Part shown: positions 21,472 through 31,657 of the stretch, in pieces | How positions within the stretch are numbered: position 1 is the stretch's first letter | Layout: every line of letters begins with the position of its first letter | Assembly: GCA_029990175.1 (NCBI GenBank) | Contig: JARKIP010000064.1 | Span: forward strand, 12,976,001 to 13,040,000 | Length of the DNA: 64,000 bases | Reading direction: 5' to 3' | From: Petunia secreta | Taxonomy: Eukaryota > Streptophyta > Magnoliopsida > Solanales > Solanaceae | The notes under the pieces: model-generated | The model's input: the letters and a program-made list of their open reading frames with translations, nothing else | What the model was told of the DNA's origin: nothing | Database searches by the model: none | Program-made: the position numbers and the translations under genes

Positions 21472-21750
21472 CAGCCCATCTACTATGTGAGCAAGACACT
21501 CCTTGACGCTGAGACCAGGTACCCACACTTGGAAAAACTAGCACTTGCTTTACTTGTTACTGCCCGGAAACTACGACCGTATTTCCAATGTCACCCAATA
21601 GCAGTAGTTTCAACCTTCCCTCTAAGAAGCATATTGCATAAACCTGAGTTATCGGGGAGGTTATCAAAATGGGCGGTAGAATTGAGCGAATATAACATCA
21701 TTTATCAACCCGAACAGCCATCAAATCCCAAGTCTTGGCTGACTTCGTAG
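21472..21750 (+). pseudogene. First RNase H (gypsy type) of element 2
   Basis: Continues the RT frame after the TAA at 21469: IYYVSKTLLDAETRYPHLEK, LRPYFQCHPI, LSKWAVELSEYNI. A one-base shift near 21720 throws the end of the domain (normally followed by an ADF motif) out of frame, giving a stop at 21748. Confidence 0.88.
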
Positions 21751-21759
21751 CTGATTTTA

Positions 21760-22250
21760 GTGTTGGAATTCTGCCCGAAGCTAAAAAGGAGAATTCAATG
21801 TGGAAAGGAACATCTTCGGGGGTATAGATACTTCACACTGATGGGGCAACTAATACCAAGGGTTCGGGATTAGGCATAGTGTTGAAAGCACCCACCGGGG
21901 AGAAAATCAGGCGCTCGGTTCGGTTCAAAAAAATGACCAACAACGAGGCCGAATACGAAGCGGCTGTAGCAGGCTTGGAGTTGGCTAAAGAAATAGGGGT
22001 GGAAAGAATCGAATTGAGATGTGAATCGAATTGAGATGTGACTCAAGTGCTCGGTGAATACACGGCTCGAGAGCCCAGAATGCAGCTATTCTTGGACCGA
22101 GCACAGAGGATTTTGGCCCAATTTCAAGAATGGCGAATTAAACAAGTGCCTCGGGAGGAAAACACTGAAGCCGACGCCCTGGCAAACTTGGGTTCGGCAG
22201 TTGATGAAGCTCACTCGGGGACTGATTAAGCGGTTCGGTTGTTATCTGCA
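21760..22250 (+). pseudogene. Second RNase H of element 2, broken by a 17-bp duplication
   Basis: HTDGATNTKGSG starts near 21837 after a TAG at 21824-21826. NNEAEYEAAVAGLELA supplies the conserved Glu. A direct duplication of GAATCGAATTGAGATGT (22006-22022 and 22023-22039) shifts the frame just before the third acidic block. The rest resumes as QVPREENTEADALANLGSAV, then stops at 22227-22229. Confidence 0.9.
22006..22039 (+). repeat. 17-bp tandem duplication
   Basis: GAATCGAATTGAGATGT twice, back to back and identical, inside the second RNase H. Its length is not a multiple of three. Confidence 0.97.
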
Positions 22251-22253
22251 TAG

Positions 22254-23537
22254 ATGAGAGAGATGAAGCTGCAAGTTAACTTGGTGGACCACAAATGGGA
22301 TTGGCGGAGTAAATTTATCTCTTACTTCGACTCGGGGACTGTCCCTCAAGACCAAAAGGAGGCCAAAAATCTAAGGACCCAAGCGGCTTCATATCATATG
22401 ATCGAAGGTAATCTGTACAAGAGATTATATTGCGGCCCGATGGCCACGTATTTGGGTCCCCACGAGGCCAGATATGTGATGGCCGAGGAGCACGAAGGCG
22501 AGTGTGGCAATCACTCAGGGGGAAAGTCTTTGGTGCACAAGTTACTTAGAGCTGGGTATTATTGGCCCACCATCAGCGCAGATGCAAAGTCCTTCGTGCA
22601 AAAATGCGATAAGTGCCAACGCCACGCACAGATGATCCATCAACAGGCCGAACCTCTGCATTCGGTCGTGTCACCATGGCCTTTCATAAAGTAGGGAATG
22701 GACATTATTGGTCCATTACCAAAAGGAAAAGGTGGTGTTCGATTTATCCTAGTGTTAACCGATTACTTTACAAAATGGGTTGAAGCAACAGCTCTCACCG
22801 AAGTCAAACAGAAGCAAGAAATCGACTTCTTTAGGAAGAACATCATCTATAGGTTCGGTGTCCCAAGGGAAATTGCTTGCAACAATGGTAAACAGTTCAT
22901 CGGAGCAGCCATCACTCATTTCTTCAAACAGTGGGGGATCAAAAGAATTGCTTCGACCCCCTATCATCCAAGTGCCAATGGCCAACCTGAGTCTTCGAAC
23001 AGAATTATAATCGAAAATCTCAAGAAAAGGCTCGATGAGAAAAAAGGTCCTTGGCCCGAGGAGTTGCCGGGCGTGTTGTGGGCCATGCGGACAACTGAGA
23101 AGAACAACACCGGTGAGACTCCTTTTTCACTTGCTTATGGTATGGACTCTCTTATCCCCGTGGAGGTGGGGGAACCAAGTCTTCGGTACGCTCACACCAC
23201 CGAAGATGTGAATCAACAATCCATGCGCATAGAATTGGACTTGCTCGAAGAGAAAAGAGAGTTGGCTTTGGTCCGGCTAGTTGCTCAAAAAATACAGATC
23301 GCAGCATATCTCAATAGGAAGGCCAAACTTAGAGATTTTAAAGTTGGCGATTATGTGCTAAAGGCTACAAACCAGTCAACGAAGGAAGAAAATGGGGGAA
23401 AGCTTGTTGCGAATTGGGAAAGACCTTACAGAGTCAAAGCAATTATTGGGAAAGGATCTTATCAAATTGAAGATCTGCAGGGCATACCCGAACTCTTAAA
23501 TTGGAACATCTCCAATTTAAAGCGGTACTACTTCTGA
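22254..23537 (+). pseudogene. Integrase of element 2
   Basis: Zinc finger HEGECGNHSGGKS with CDKCQ, then a TAG at 22692-22694 where Trp is usual, then the core: GMDIIGPLPKGKG (first Asp), a block reading CNNGKQF where related integrases have Asp before Asn-Gly (second catalytic Asp replaced by Asn), and NGQPESSNR (Glu). The C-terminal part (LRDFKVGDYVLK, NLKRYYF) ends at 23537. Both the stop and the catalytic change make it inactive. Confidence 0.94.
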
Positions 23538-24250
23538 AATCGAGGTAAATACCCCTTGCTCATTTAAAAATTTACACACAGCCTCGAGCCGAACAACGCT
23601 CCAAGGGCTTCGGTCGAAATGTACTAACTTGCTCCTTGTTTCATTTTGCTTGACCTTTTCAGGAGGCAGATTAAACGATTTCCAGTGCTCGAGTCTTCAT
23701 CAAGATTCACACCCAAACACTGGGGGGAGTAAGGGGGCGAGTTGCAACCGAGGTCGAAAATGCGCCTCCCAACCGAAGTCCATCTATTTGATAGCCGGGG
23801 ACTGACACCCGAGAAATAGATTTAGTACATTATAATTACGCCCGGTAGTGGCATATTGTGAATTTGTTTTTTCGCCCAAGGTCTGCTTCGACTTGGCTTC
23901 ATGTAAAAGCCGATTTCGGCTTGTTGATATTATCAATGAAATAAACTTGATTCCATATCTCTTTGTTTCTATAATTTTGCACTCCAAAGTTGCACTTTAA
24001 ATGCGTCGACTCGAGAACAAGACGTCGTTCTAAGTTTGCATCGGTTCTATTAAGTCTTTCAAGCAAGTTATCTATTCTAAGTGTTCGGTACATGCAAAAA
24101 CTAACACTTGAGACGAAAGATACTAAGTCATTCCATTGATAAAGCCCGAAGGCTGAAAGTATTCACATCAAAAGGACTCAAAGGTCTAAAACATAAGCAC
24201 AAAAAAAACCCGAAGGTTTATACAAAAGCAAAAAAAATACAAACAGAAGT
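23538..24250 (+). other. Non-coding region between integrase and the opposite-strand gene of element 2
   Basis: About 700 bp without a gene. On the minus strand it would hold the 3' UTR of the opposite-strand gene that ends at 24251. Confidence 0.6.
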
Positions 24251-24937
24251 CTAAGCCTCAGGGGCGTCACCTCCCTCCTCGAAACCCCCCTCGGCATCTT
24301 CTTCGTCATCTTCATCTTCATCGTTGCTCGAGGCCTCACTAGATGGGAGATCATCAATGATAGCTTGAGCTTTTGCCGCCTTTTCCTCGGCTTTGGAAAT
24401 TTCTTCTTCCAAATTGAGCTCGCCAGCGCGGCACTGTTTAAGCAGCTTCAGCCGAGACTTGATAATAGCCCACCGCTTATCCAAGTCCGCCCTCTTGGCC
24501 TTGATCTTGGCCCTGGCCTTACGCTCAGCGACTTCCTCCCGAAGAGCTTCGACCTCGGCCTCATGAGCTGGGAGTTGGGAAATTTCACTCTCTAACCTTT
24601 GAAGATGGAGCGTGTGACTTCTCAGCTGCTCATGATGCTTCTTGGCTATCTCCTCAAACTTGCCCCCAGCTTGAGCCAGCTCAGCATTAAGTCTAACAAC
24701 TTCAGCATCCAGCCTCGAGCGCTCAACTCGAAATCCATCACCGAGGGCTCGAATTTTAGCTTTGGAGGCCGCTTCGGCTTCGTGCAAATCGGACTGGGAC
24801 TTGGACAATTTAGCTTTCAGCTCAGCTATTTGCGCCCTGAAGCTATCCTTCTGCTTGTCCCAAGCACGAGCCACGCGCTGCACCTCCTCGGCCCTCGTAG
24901 TCTTGAGCTCAATAGCTCTCAACAACAGAACAAATCC
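24251..24937 (-). CDS. Exon E of the opposite-strand gene: coiled-coil and acidic tail
   Basis: Open from the acceptor at 24938 to the stop at 24251. Heptad-like, rich in A, E, K, L and R (AELKAKLSKSQSDLHEAEAA, LDAEVVRLNAELAQ, LRSHTLHLQRLESEI), then a KAKRADLDKRWAIIKSRLK block that is closely matched by RAKVDKNWVVIQTRLK at about 41000-41055 in element 4, then a Ser/Asp/Glu tail. This is the best-preserved exon. Confidence 0.85.
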   Translation of the reverse strand, partial: GFVLLLRAIELKTTRAEEVQRVARAWDKQKDSFRAQIAELKAKLSKSQSDLHEAEAASKAKIRALGDGFRVERSRLDAEVVRLNAELAQAGGKFEEIAKKHHEQLRSHTLHLQRLESEISQLPAHEAEVEALREEVAERKARAKIKAKRADLDKRWAIIKSRLKLLKQCRAGELNLEEEISKAEEKAAKAQAIIDDLPSSEASSNDEDEDDEEDAEGGFEEGGDAPEA

Positions 24938-27070
24938 CTGGGAGAAATTTTATCAAAGATCAGCATGAATGAGCATCCCAAAGAAGAATTGAAACCAAAA
25001 TGATCAAAGCTTACTCTGAGAGCTTTGGCGGCGAGGGTATTGACTAGCTGAGCTGGAGGAAACGACTGCACGACTTTATCTTCTTCGGGGCCGAGTAGGG
25101 GCATAAGGCTTAAAATATCGCCTCGAGTGCTCGACAACAAATTTGAAGAAGTTGGCACCTCGAGCTTTTGAAGAGAACCAACTGAGGATGAAATCCTCGC
25201 GGGTTCAGATTGCGCTCGAACCGCGCCAACCTCAGCCCCCCTCTCGGTAGCAGCAGACCCAGCCTCTCCAACTTTGGCTTTGCCCCGGGCCTTGGCAACC
25301 GCTGCCTCGGTTTCCAGCTCCTGACCCTCGAGGCCACCACCTCGACCGTTCTTCGAGTTACTAAATCTGCGGCAACGTCATCGGGCTCATCATCAGCCCC
25401 CGGCGTGATTCCGCCGCCGCCTCGGGCCTTGGGGAAGCAGCCACTCCGACACGAGGAGTTACAGAACGAGAGGGTTTCTTGGAAACCGCCCTCTTTCTCT
25501 TCACACCTACGAAAGGCAACATGAAATGATTTTCAAGTAAAGCAGCGAAGAAAAATGAAAACCAGCAAAGCAACTGAAGATGACACTTACCTTTTGAGGA
25601 TCCCTGTCCCAAAGATCCCTTTGAATTCTTTGAAGGTTGTGAAGCCTTCAACTCTTTCAAGTCGCCCACTAAACCTGCCACCGAAGCCAACTCATCATCT
25701 GACTCGGTACCCTCATCGCCCTTCTTTTTGCCTTTGCCTTTCTTCTTCTTGTCTTTCTTCGTGTTAATAGCACGATTTGGAAAACCTAACACCGAGGAGA
25801 GGGAAGTCAATAAATGAAGAAAAAACTTCAAAACAACACATCAAGTGAAACACCACAAGGAACTTACCATGCCGTTTACACTGCCAACCAAACTCAGCAG
25901 CCATCTTCATCCACGTTCTCTGTGGGCGCTCGCGAGCCCCGATCACAGCCCTTACCCATTCAGTCAGCCCCTCGGGAGGAACGATGTCAACCTTGTTGGC
26001 TAAGAAGCAAAAATGAAACGGGGTTAGCAAACATGAATGGTCACCGGGGATGAAGTGAAGGCGAAGGGGCACTTACGTGTGTTGTTCCACTGCTCTGGAA
26101 ATTTGGGTTCGGCGGATAAAACACTAGTCTCTAAAAGGACGTAGCGATCACTCCAGCCTCGATCCCCATGATCCTCGCTCTTATGGAGGAGCGCATATTT
26201 ACCTCGGTTGTTTAGAGCCACAACCCCGGCCTTGTGAAAATAAGGGTAGTAGAGGGAGATGAGATGCTGCAAGGTGAAATCCACCCAGGCTTTTGTGCTC
26301 AGCCAATCCATGCACTAAACAACCCTCCAGACGCCGGGGCCTAGTTGAGCAAAGCATAGGTTGTATGCTTGGCAAAAATCATCAATGACCTTATGAACAG
26401 GAAGGGAGAAACCGAGGGTGAATGGGTAGGTATATGCAAAGGATAGCCCCTCCACGTGCTAGCACACCCTACTAGTGGGGTCGGGGATGATGACTTTCAC
26501 GTCGGCTCCAAATCCACAATCTCTCCGAACCCGCTCTATGTGAGCCTGTGTTATGCGAGTTGGAGTTGTGTTCACCGGTATGTTCCTATTTTTCTCCTCT
26601 TGATCTGCAGATTGCACTTGCAGCTTGAGGTCTTTGCTGTTGTCGAAGTGAGAGGGGATGATTTGGTGAGGCTCGAGCTCTTGCTCAAGGGGAATCACCA
26701 GGCCCGAGGGTCCTACCTCGGCAGTACTTCCACCTTCGCCCTCGCCCACGGCGTCGTCACCTTCGGCTTCATCATCCCTACGGATGACATCACCCTCACC
26801 TACCTCCATGGCGTCATCACCTATGAGGTCATCCTCCCCCTCCAGGCTGACGTCCTCGTTTACCTCGGCGACGTCACGCCTAGCTTTTTCCTTACGCCGC
26901 TGGGAGCCACCAGCACTAGAGGTCACCTCTCCACCACCCTCTGCCTCTATCACCTGCAACGCCGGCACGGTGGTGATGAACTCACCACTGGCTATAATGG
27001 CGGCGTAGCGTGAAAGTTTTGCCCTCTCACCTGAGTCGCTCGAATCCTGCCTAGAATGGGTGGTAGACAT
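24251..27070 (-). pseudogene. Opposite-strand, multi-exon gene in element 2 (coiled-coil protein, unknown function)
   Basis: Predicted exons, minus strand: A 27070-26077, B 25999-25868, C 25785-25591, D 25506-25015, E 24937-24251. Junctions are consensus: donors GTAAGT, GTAAGT, GTAAGT, GTAAGC; acceptors after TTCTTAG, GTGTTAG, TTCGTAG, CTCCCAG. Exons A, B and C join in frame. The protein has an acidic N-terminus (GEGDVIRRDDEAEGDD), a globular part (RGWSDRYVLLE, FPEQWNN, LTEWVRAVIGARE, WQCKRHG), a lysine block (KKDKKKKGKGKKKGD), a long coiled coil (exon E) and an acidic tail (NDEDEDDEEDAEGGFEEGG). Two in-frame TAGs (26461-26459, 26317-26315) and a frame change near 25380-25350 show decay. A homologue with matching introns is at 38560-41206. 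I do not recognise a function. Confidence 0.85.
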
Positions 27071-27196
27071 GATTGTAGTTTGGGTTTAAAGATTTCTTGA
27101 AGATGAGAATCAATCGGAGTAGATATAGAAGCTTTTGCTCTTTCTTGTCACTGTTGTTTGCAGATATTGAAGGTGAGAAGAAGAGTTTGTTGAGGA

Positions 27197-27208
27197 AATA
27201 TTTATAGG
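27197..27208 (-). promoter_or_regulatory. TATA box for the opposite-strand gene of element 2
   Basis: Minus-strand CCTATAAATA, about 130 bp upstream of ATG 27070 and about 250 bp inside the 3' LTR. The leader that follows is pyrimidine/A-rich (CTCTTCTTCTCACC). The element 4 homologue has a TATA box in the equivalent position. Confidence 0.6.
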
Positions 27209-27433
27209 TATGGAAAAGACAAGTGGCGAAGGAAGTCATTATTATAACGTTAGAGGAAGCGAAGAAAACGGCGTGACCGTTCGAACAACCAGCGAACAAT
27301 TGACACGTGTCATTGAATAGTGATTTGAAAGGACGCGCACCATTGACAAAATTTGAAATGCTTGGATAAGATCAAGCCACGTCATTCTCCTGCGGAATTT
27401 CACTCCACTCCTCGGTAACTTCGGTAACTGACC

Positions 27434-27448
27434 GAGGAGTGGGGGGAC
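27434..27448 (+). other. Polypurine tract of element 2
   Basis: GAGGAGTGGGGGGAC directly ahead of TATC and the 3' LTR. The same tract, inverted, is at 38244-38258 in element 4, which ties the two elements to one family. Confidence 0.9.
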
Positions 27449-27452
27449 TATC

Positions 27453-28005
27453 TGTATTGGGTAAAAATCAGCTCACCGTAAGTCACCTCGACAACGTGAT
27501 CTAATAGCAACCGAGCACGCGATGACAAGCTAGAAACCGAAGCAAGTGAGTGAACCGCCGAAGTAAGGCACCGAGGTCATCACCGAAGGGAGCCGTAAGC
27601 TGAGCTTCAGTGACATTCACCTCGGTCAAGTGGCAAGGCTCCATCACCGAGGACACACATTTGAACCTCGGTGGATCGCCTCGGGTCCAGCGCCTTTGCA
27701 GCCCACTACTTCAACCCACTAACCCCTTCCACTAATGCCAAGAACGTGGGTCTAAGCATGACTGATGGTGGAGAATGTGGGCAAGGCCCCTAGGCCCATA
27801 AATAGTACTTCATCTTGTATTGTAGGCATTCACTATTATATACAGAAACTCTGGCAAAATTTGTACTCACCACGATATATTGAAATCAAGTTATTTTCTC
27901 GCATTTTACGCTTATTCTTGGCATTTTATTGACTTTGATACGAAGTTTTGCTTGTATTCCAACCCAAATTCGATTTGTGATCCTAAACCGATTTAGGCCC
28001 ATACA
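27453..28005 (+). mobile_element. 3' LTR of element 2
   Basis: 553 bp, TGTATTGGGT to GCCCATACA, followed by target duplication ACTTC (28006-28010). Confidence 0.93.
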
Positions 28006-30552
28006 ACTTCAAACCTAAAGTTATGAAGTATAACTTCAGCCAACAATATGAAGTTCAGCCCACAGGATTGAAGTTATAAAAAATATCTACTTTTGTACAA
28101 CCAAGGAAAACGTGGCCTGAAACCAAATAGCAGTGGCAAAAGTGGCCTCTGGAAAATTTTTACACCCTGACCAACCCTGGCCCACTGCATATAAATTTGC
28201 CCCGTTTAATAATATTTTAGCAAAATACCCTTATGTTGGCACGGGATAAAGACTTCAAGGTACAAATTTTCAAGTGTTGGCTTTAAGCAGAGGTTAAGAA
28301 CAAGTGTTGTCTTGCCAACACTTCAAATTATATGGGGAGAATGCATGAAGAGATTGGACGGGGCAACACTTTTGCCAACACTTGTGACCAAGTGCCAAGA
28401 GAATGTGAGATTCAAAGAGTTTCAAGGGGCAAGTATTAGCTAATAAAGATTGGTCAAAGGGGCAAGTCTTGGCCCCGGGCCAAGAGATTAACAAGGGCAA
28501 CACTTTCATTGAGAGAATGTGAGATTCAACGGGCAAGTGTTCACAAGAGAGGGGTCAAAGGTAAGTCTTAGCCCCTTGCCAAGAGATTGGCAGGGGTGTT
28601 TCCGTCCAGAATTTTTTTATTAAATTTAGCGGTGGCATTTTTACAAAATTATGTTAAGCGCAAGCAAAAAGGCAAGTCATTGTTTATGGTGTCATATTTC
28701 TGCAAAAAGGCCAAACGATAGAGCATAGCCAGCACAGGGTAAATTTGATGACTAGCTAGTTTTGACAGCCAACAATTACAAACTTTTAAAAAATAATCAG
28801 ATTTTAAAAACACGTATTCTTTTTTAAGGCTAACCACAGTATAAAAATATGATAATTTGAACCAAACTCCAGTATAATTTTCTGAAGTTTAGTTCAATGT
28901 TCCCAGGAAATTATCTCAGAGCTTCATATTTGAAGTCCCAATATTTTTTGTCCCAAATCTAACTAGTTTTCTAAATATTTTGAAATGCTGGCTAGTTTTC
29001 ATTTAGTGCGGTGCAATTAGGCTATGAGGTCAATTTTTACTGGGAATTTTTACACTAAAAGACAAGCAACACATAAAAATTACAAAAAACGGCCCTATTT
29101 GTGAATCTTACCCGAAATATCACCCTTTTCCTGAGATAGCAGTCTGCCGCAAGTTTATACACGTGTATAAAATTGTATACATTTGTATAAGTATGTATAT
29201 GCGAGTGAATAAATTTGTATAAATTTTCAGATATCTTTAGTATTGATGTTTGTATGAATTTTTACTTTTTGGTGTATATTTTTGTATTTCTCTCATTGCC
29301 TACGCATTTATCTATGTATATTCATGTATAATTTATTTTTTGGGAGTAGATTTGTGTGTATAAACTTGTCCAAAACAATGATATAGACAAAATTAACAAT
29401 ATAACTTCAGTGAAATACAATAAAGTAACGACACCGTCGGTGGAGAAGGGTGTCTGCCGGCGGCTCAGTGACAAGGGAGGATTGCCTATTTATGAAAATT
29501 TCCTTTTTTACTAGCCGTAGATGGCCGATGGGTAACCCACTTTCCCAGTTCACTTCGATACCACAGAAAAGATGCTTTCATCTTAAGAGCATGTGATTAT
29601 AATTTTTCACGAGTCATTTTCCAGAAAAACATATTCATAAGAAAATCAAGTCATTTTTCAAGAAGGATATTTCTATAAGTTATTCCTTAGTATTTGACTG
29701 CCAAAAAATATTTAACCATTTTCCGTCAAAAGGAGTAAATGACATTTTTCACTTATAGACAAAGTCAAATGACTTTCCTCACTAGAGATTTGTTTCCTTG
29801 CAACTTCCTGATTTGATGATATTACTGTTAATGTATATTGTTATGGAAAAGTATTTCAACCTCCAGTCAAACACGGAACAATATTTTCAAATAGAATATT
29901 GTAACGAAAATATTCCAAGAGAGAATGAATTCCATCACAGCACACCATACTCATTACATTAGTTCTAAAAAAATCATATTTGCATGTTCATTCTGCATTT
30001 CCAGTAAAAGATTGAAAAAGCTGGGGAGAAAGAAACCACCCTTCGTATTTTTATCTACTTTTCTCTACCCGGAGATATGCATCTGCCAGGCTACAAATGA
30101 AAGTACTACTATGTCCAGATTCGGGATTTTAGCTCATACTAGGTAACAGAGAGGAGAATAAGTGCTGCGCATATTGTATGCAGCAGCTATAGCTGTTGAA
30201 ACTTGAAAGAGAATAGGAGAACAAAATCCCTTCCACCTATGTCTCATCAGGGAAAAAAAAAAGACAGCATACAATAGGAACTCGAAAAGAAAGCATAACA
30301 GAGGTTTAGTGCTCAGAAAATAGCAACCTCGCAAAATGCCTCGTGAAGCAGGAAAATGATTCAAACAGCACATGGTTTGCTGCCCCCAAAATATCTTTTT
30401 AACAGTAGAAAATCAAGTTACAGCACTAAAATAGTAAACATGTAATGTAGATGCAAGTTCGATTTGTCTAGTACATTAAACTTTTTACTTAAAACGGATC
30501 ACGTCACTAAGAAGGAAGAACAGCTGGCAACACAAAACCAAATAGAGAACTC
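28006..30552. other. Intergenic DNA 3' of RPS21
   Basis: No gene recognised on either strand. 28006-28175 continues the repeat interrupted by element 2 (multiple AACTTCAG / TGAAGTT words, then GCAAAAGTGGCCTC). 28190-28600 has degenerate direct repeats (GAGAATGTGAGATTCAA at about 28400 and 28512; GGGCAAGTNTT words several times). 29140-29360 is rich in TGTATA words. The 3' UTR of RPS21 should lie just left of 30553. Confidence 0.55.
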
Positions 30553-31637
30553 TCATTGTTGTCCAACTTCAGCTTTTTTCTTCAGCCAGAGCCTATCAAG
30601 AGCACTATCGGCGTCTCCCTGCAAAAAGAGTTTTGAAGTCAATCGCTGCAGCACTCAAATAATGAGCAAAAGAGACACAACATCACAACAAGATCCAAAG
30701 GTAATAATTCCACCAAGGAAGAATCAGAACTACTGTGTGCCTAAATCGCAGCTCCAAAAATATATGTGAAAGAAGAATCCATCATTCTATAAAAAGTGTT
30801 TGAAAGACGATAATAAACTAGCTGAACACCAGCTAGCAAATATGTAAAGAGCTAACAGAAAGAAGAATGGGCCAAGAAAACAGCCTTCCACTAAAAACAA
30901 GATACTACCTAATATGGATAATATATTCTACAAGTAACTCAGACCACAGACAGATTGGCATGGAGACTGCTAGAATGCTGATGAATAATAGGACAACCAA
31001 GGCTCAGACCAAAGACGGATTGGCATGGAGACTGCTAGAATGCTGATGAATAATAGGAGTCCTATTATAGGACAAATTCAGGAGTCCTATTATAGGACAA
31101 GCCCCAGAGAACATTGCACCATTTGACTGAATAGGACAACCCAGGATAGCAAGCCATGTAGTGTGCTAACATTTCGCGCGCACATAAAAAGATGTTTGGC
31201 ACACAATTTTTGAAGTCCCACAAAAATAATTCTCATAGAAACCCAAAATAATTTGAAAGACAACGAAAACTTGAACTGTTTGAGATGTCCCAGACCATCC
31301 AAATGTGTACCTCCTTTCACATTATATTCAGAAATAACAAAGAACATACCTGGGCACGGATAAATCCACAGAGAGCATAAGTGGTGAACTGGCCAGTGTA
31401 TCGACCAAACTCATCCAAATGCCCGACGTTAAGCTGGACAGATGCATGATCCTTGGATGTGATCAGCCTGTTAGTGGCAGAGCTGTATCCAAATAGCACA
31501 TAAATCATATAGAATCAACCTTAGTTAATTAGATTAATAAAGACAGCGAAGTCTAATCCAAAGTGTTAGGAAGTAAGAAATACATACCACTTCCTAGGAA
31601 TGTAAAGGTCCATGTTTTGTCCCTCATCGTTCTGCAT
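30553..31637 (-). CDS. RPS21: 40S ribosomal protein eS21, three coding exons
   Basis: Structural protein of the small ribosomal subunit. Coding exons on the minus strand: 31637-31588 (50 nt), 31482-31350 (133 nt), 30618-30553 (66 nt including TGA); 82 codons, the usual plant eS21 length. Exon 1 encodes MQNDEGQNMDLYIPRK; exon 2 SATNRLITSKDHASVQLN and GRYTGQFTTYALCGFIRAQ; exon 3 GDADSALDRLWLKKKAEVG then QQ-stop. Introns are 31587-31483 (GTATGT...ACAG) and 31349-30619 (GTATGT...GCAG). All junctions keep frame and no damage is seen, so this looks like a functional host gene. Identity rests on near-complete agreement with my knowledge of plant eS21. Confidence 0.96.
30619..31349 (-). other. RPS21 intron 2 with tandem duplication and palindromes
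   Basis: 731-bp intron. A 65-bp-period direct duplication starts at 30938 and 31003 (CTCAGACC...GGCATGGAGACTGCTAGAAT). It is followed by two copies of a perfect 15-bp palindrome GTCCTATTATAGGAC at 31059-31073 and 31083-31097, 24 bp apart. The duplication does not touch splice sites. Confidence 0.85.
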
Positions 31638-31657
31638 CTTGGCGAAGGTTCTTTACA

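Larger units (their letters stand above)
17048..28005 (+). mobile_element. Tat-lineage Ty3/gypsy retrotransposon (element 2), complete ends, decayed
   Basis: LTRs are 17048-17586 and 27453-28005, flanked by identical 5-bp target duplications ACTTC (17043-17047 and 28006-28010). Order: PBS, gag, protease, RT, RNase H, second RNase H, integrase, then a gene on the opposite strand, PPT, 3' LTR. Coding regions carry many in-frame stops, frameshifts, a 17-bp duplication and a MITE, so it cannot be autonomous. An antisense ORF behind integrase has been reported in Tat-lineage elements such as maize Grande; this copy fits that layout. Confidence 0.95.

Noticed and set aside
26456..27013. 185-codon plus-strand open frame
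   Set aside because: Mirror of exon A of the opposite-strand gene; that strand has splice sites and a homologue, this one does not.
16935..28175. A single MITE split by element 2, with ends near CAGGGGAAAGTGC and ACACCCTG
   Set aside because: The ends share only CAGGG and the first part of a GCCACTTTT word; no matching flanking duplication, so not called as a defined element.
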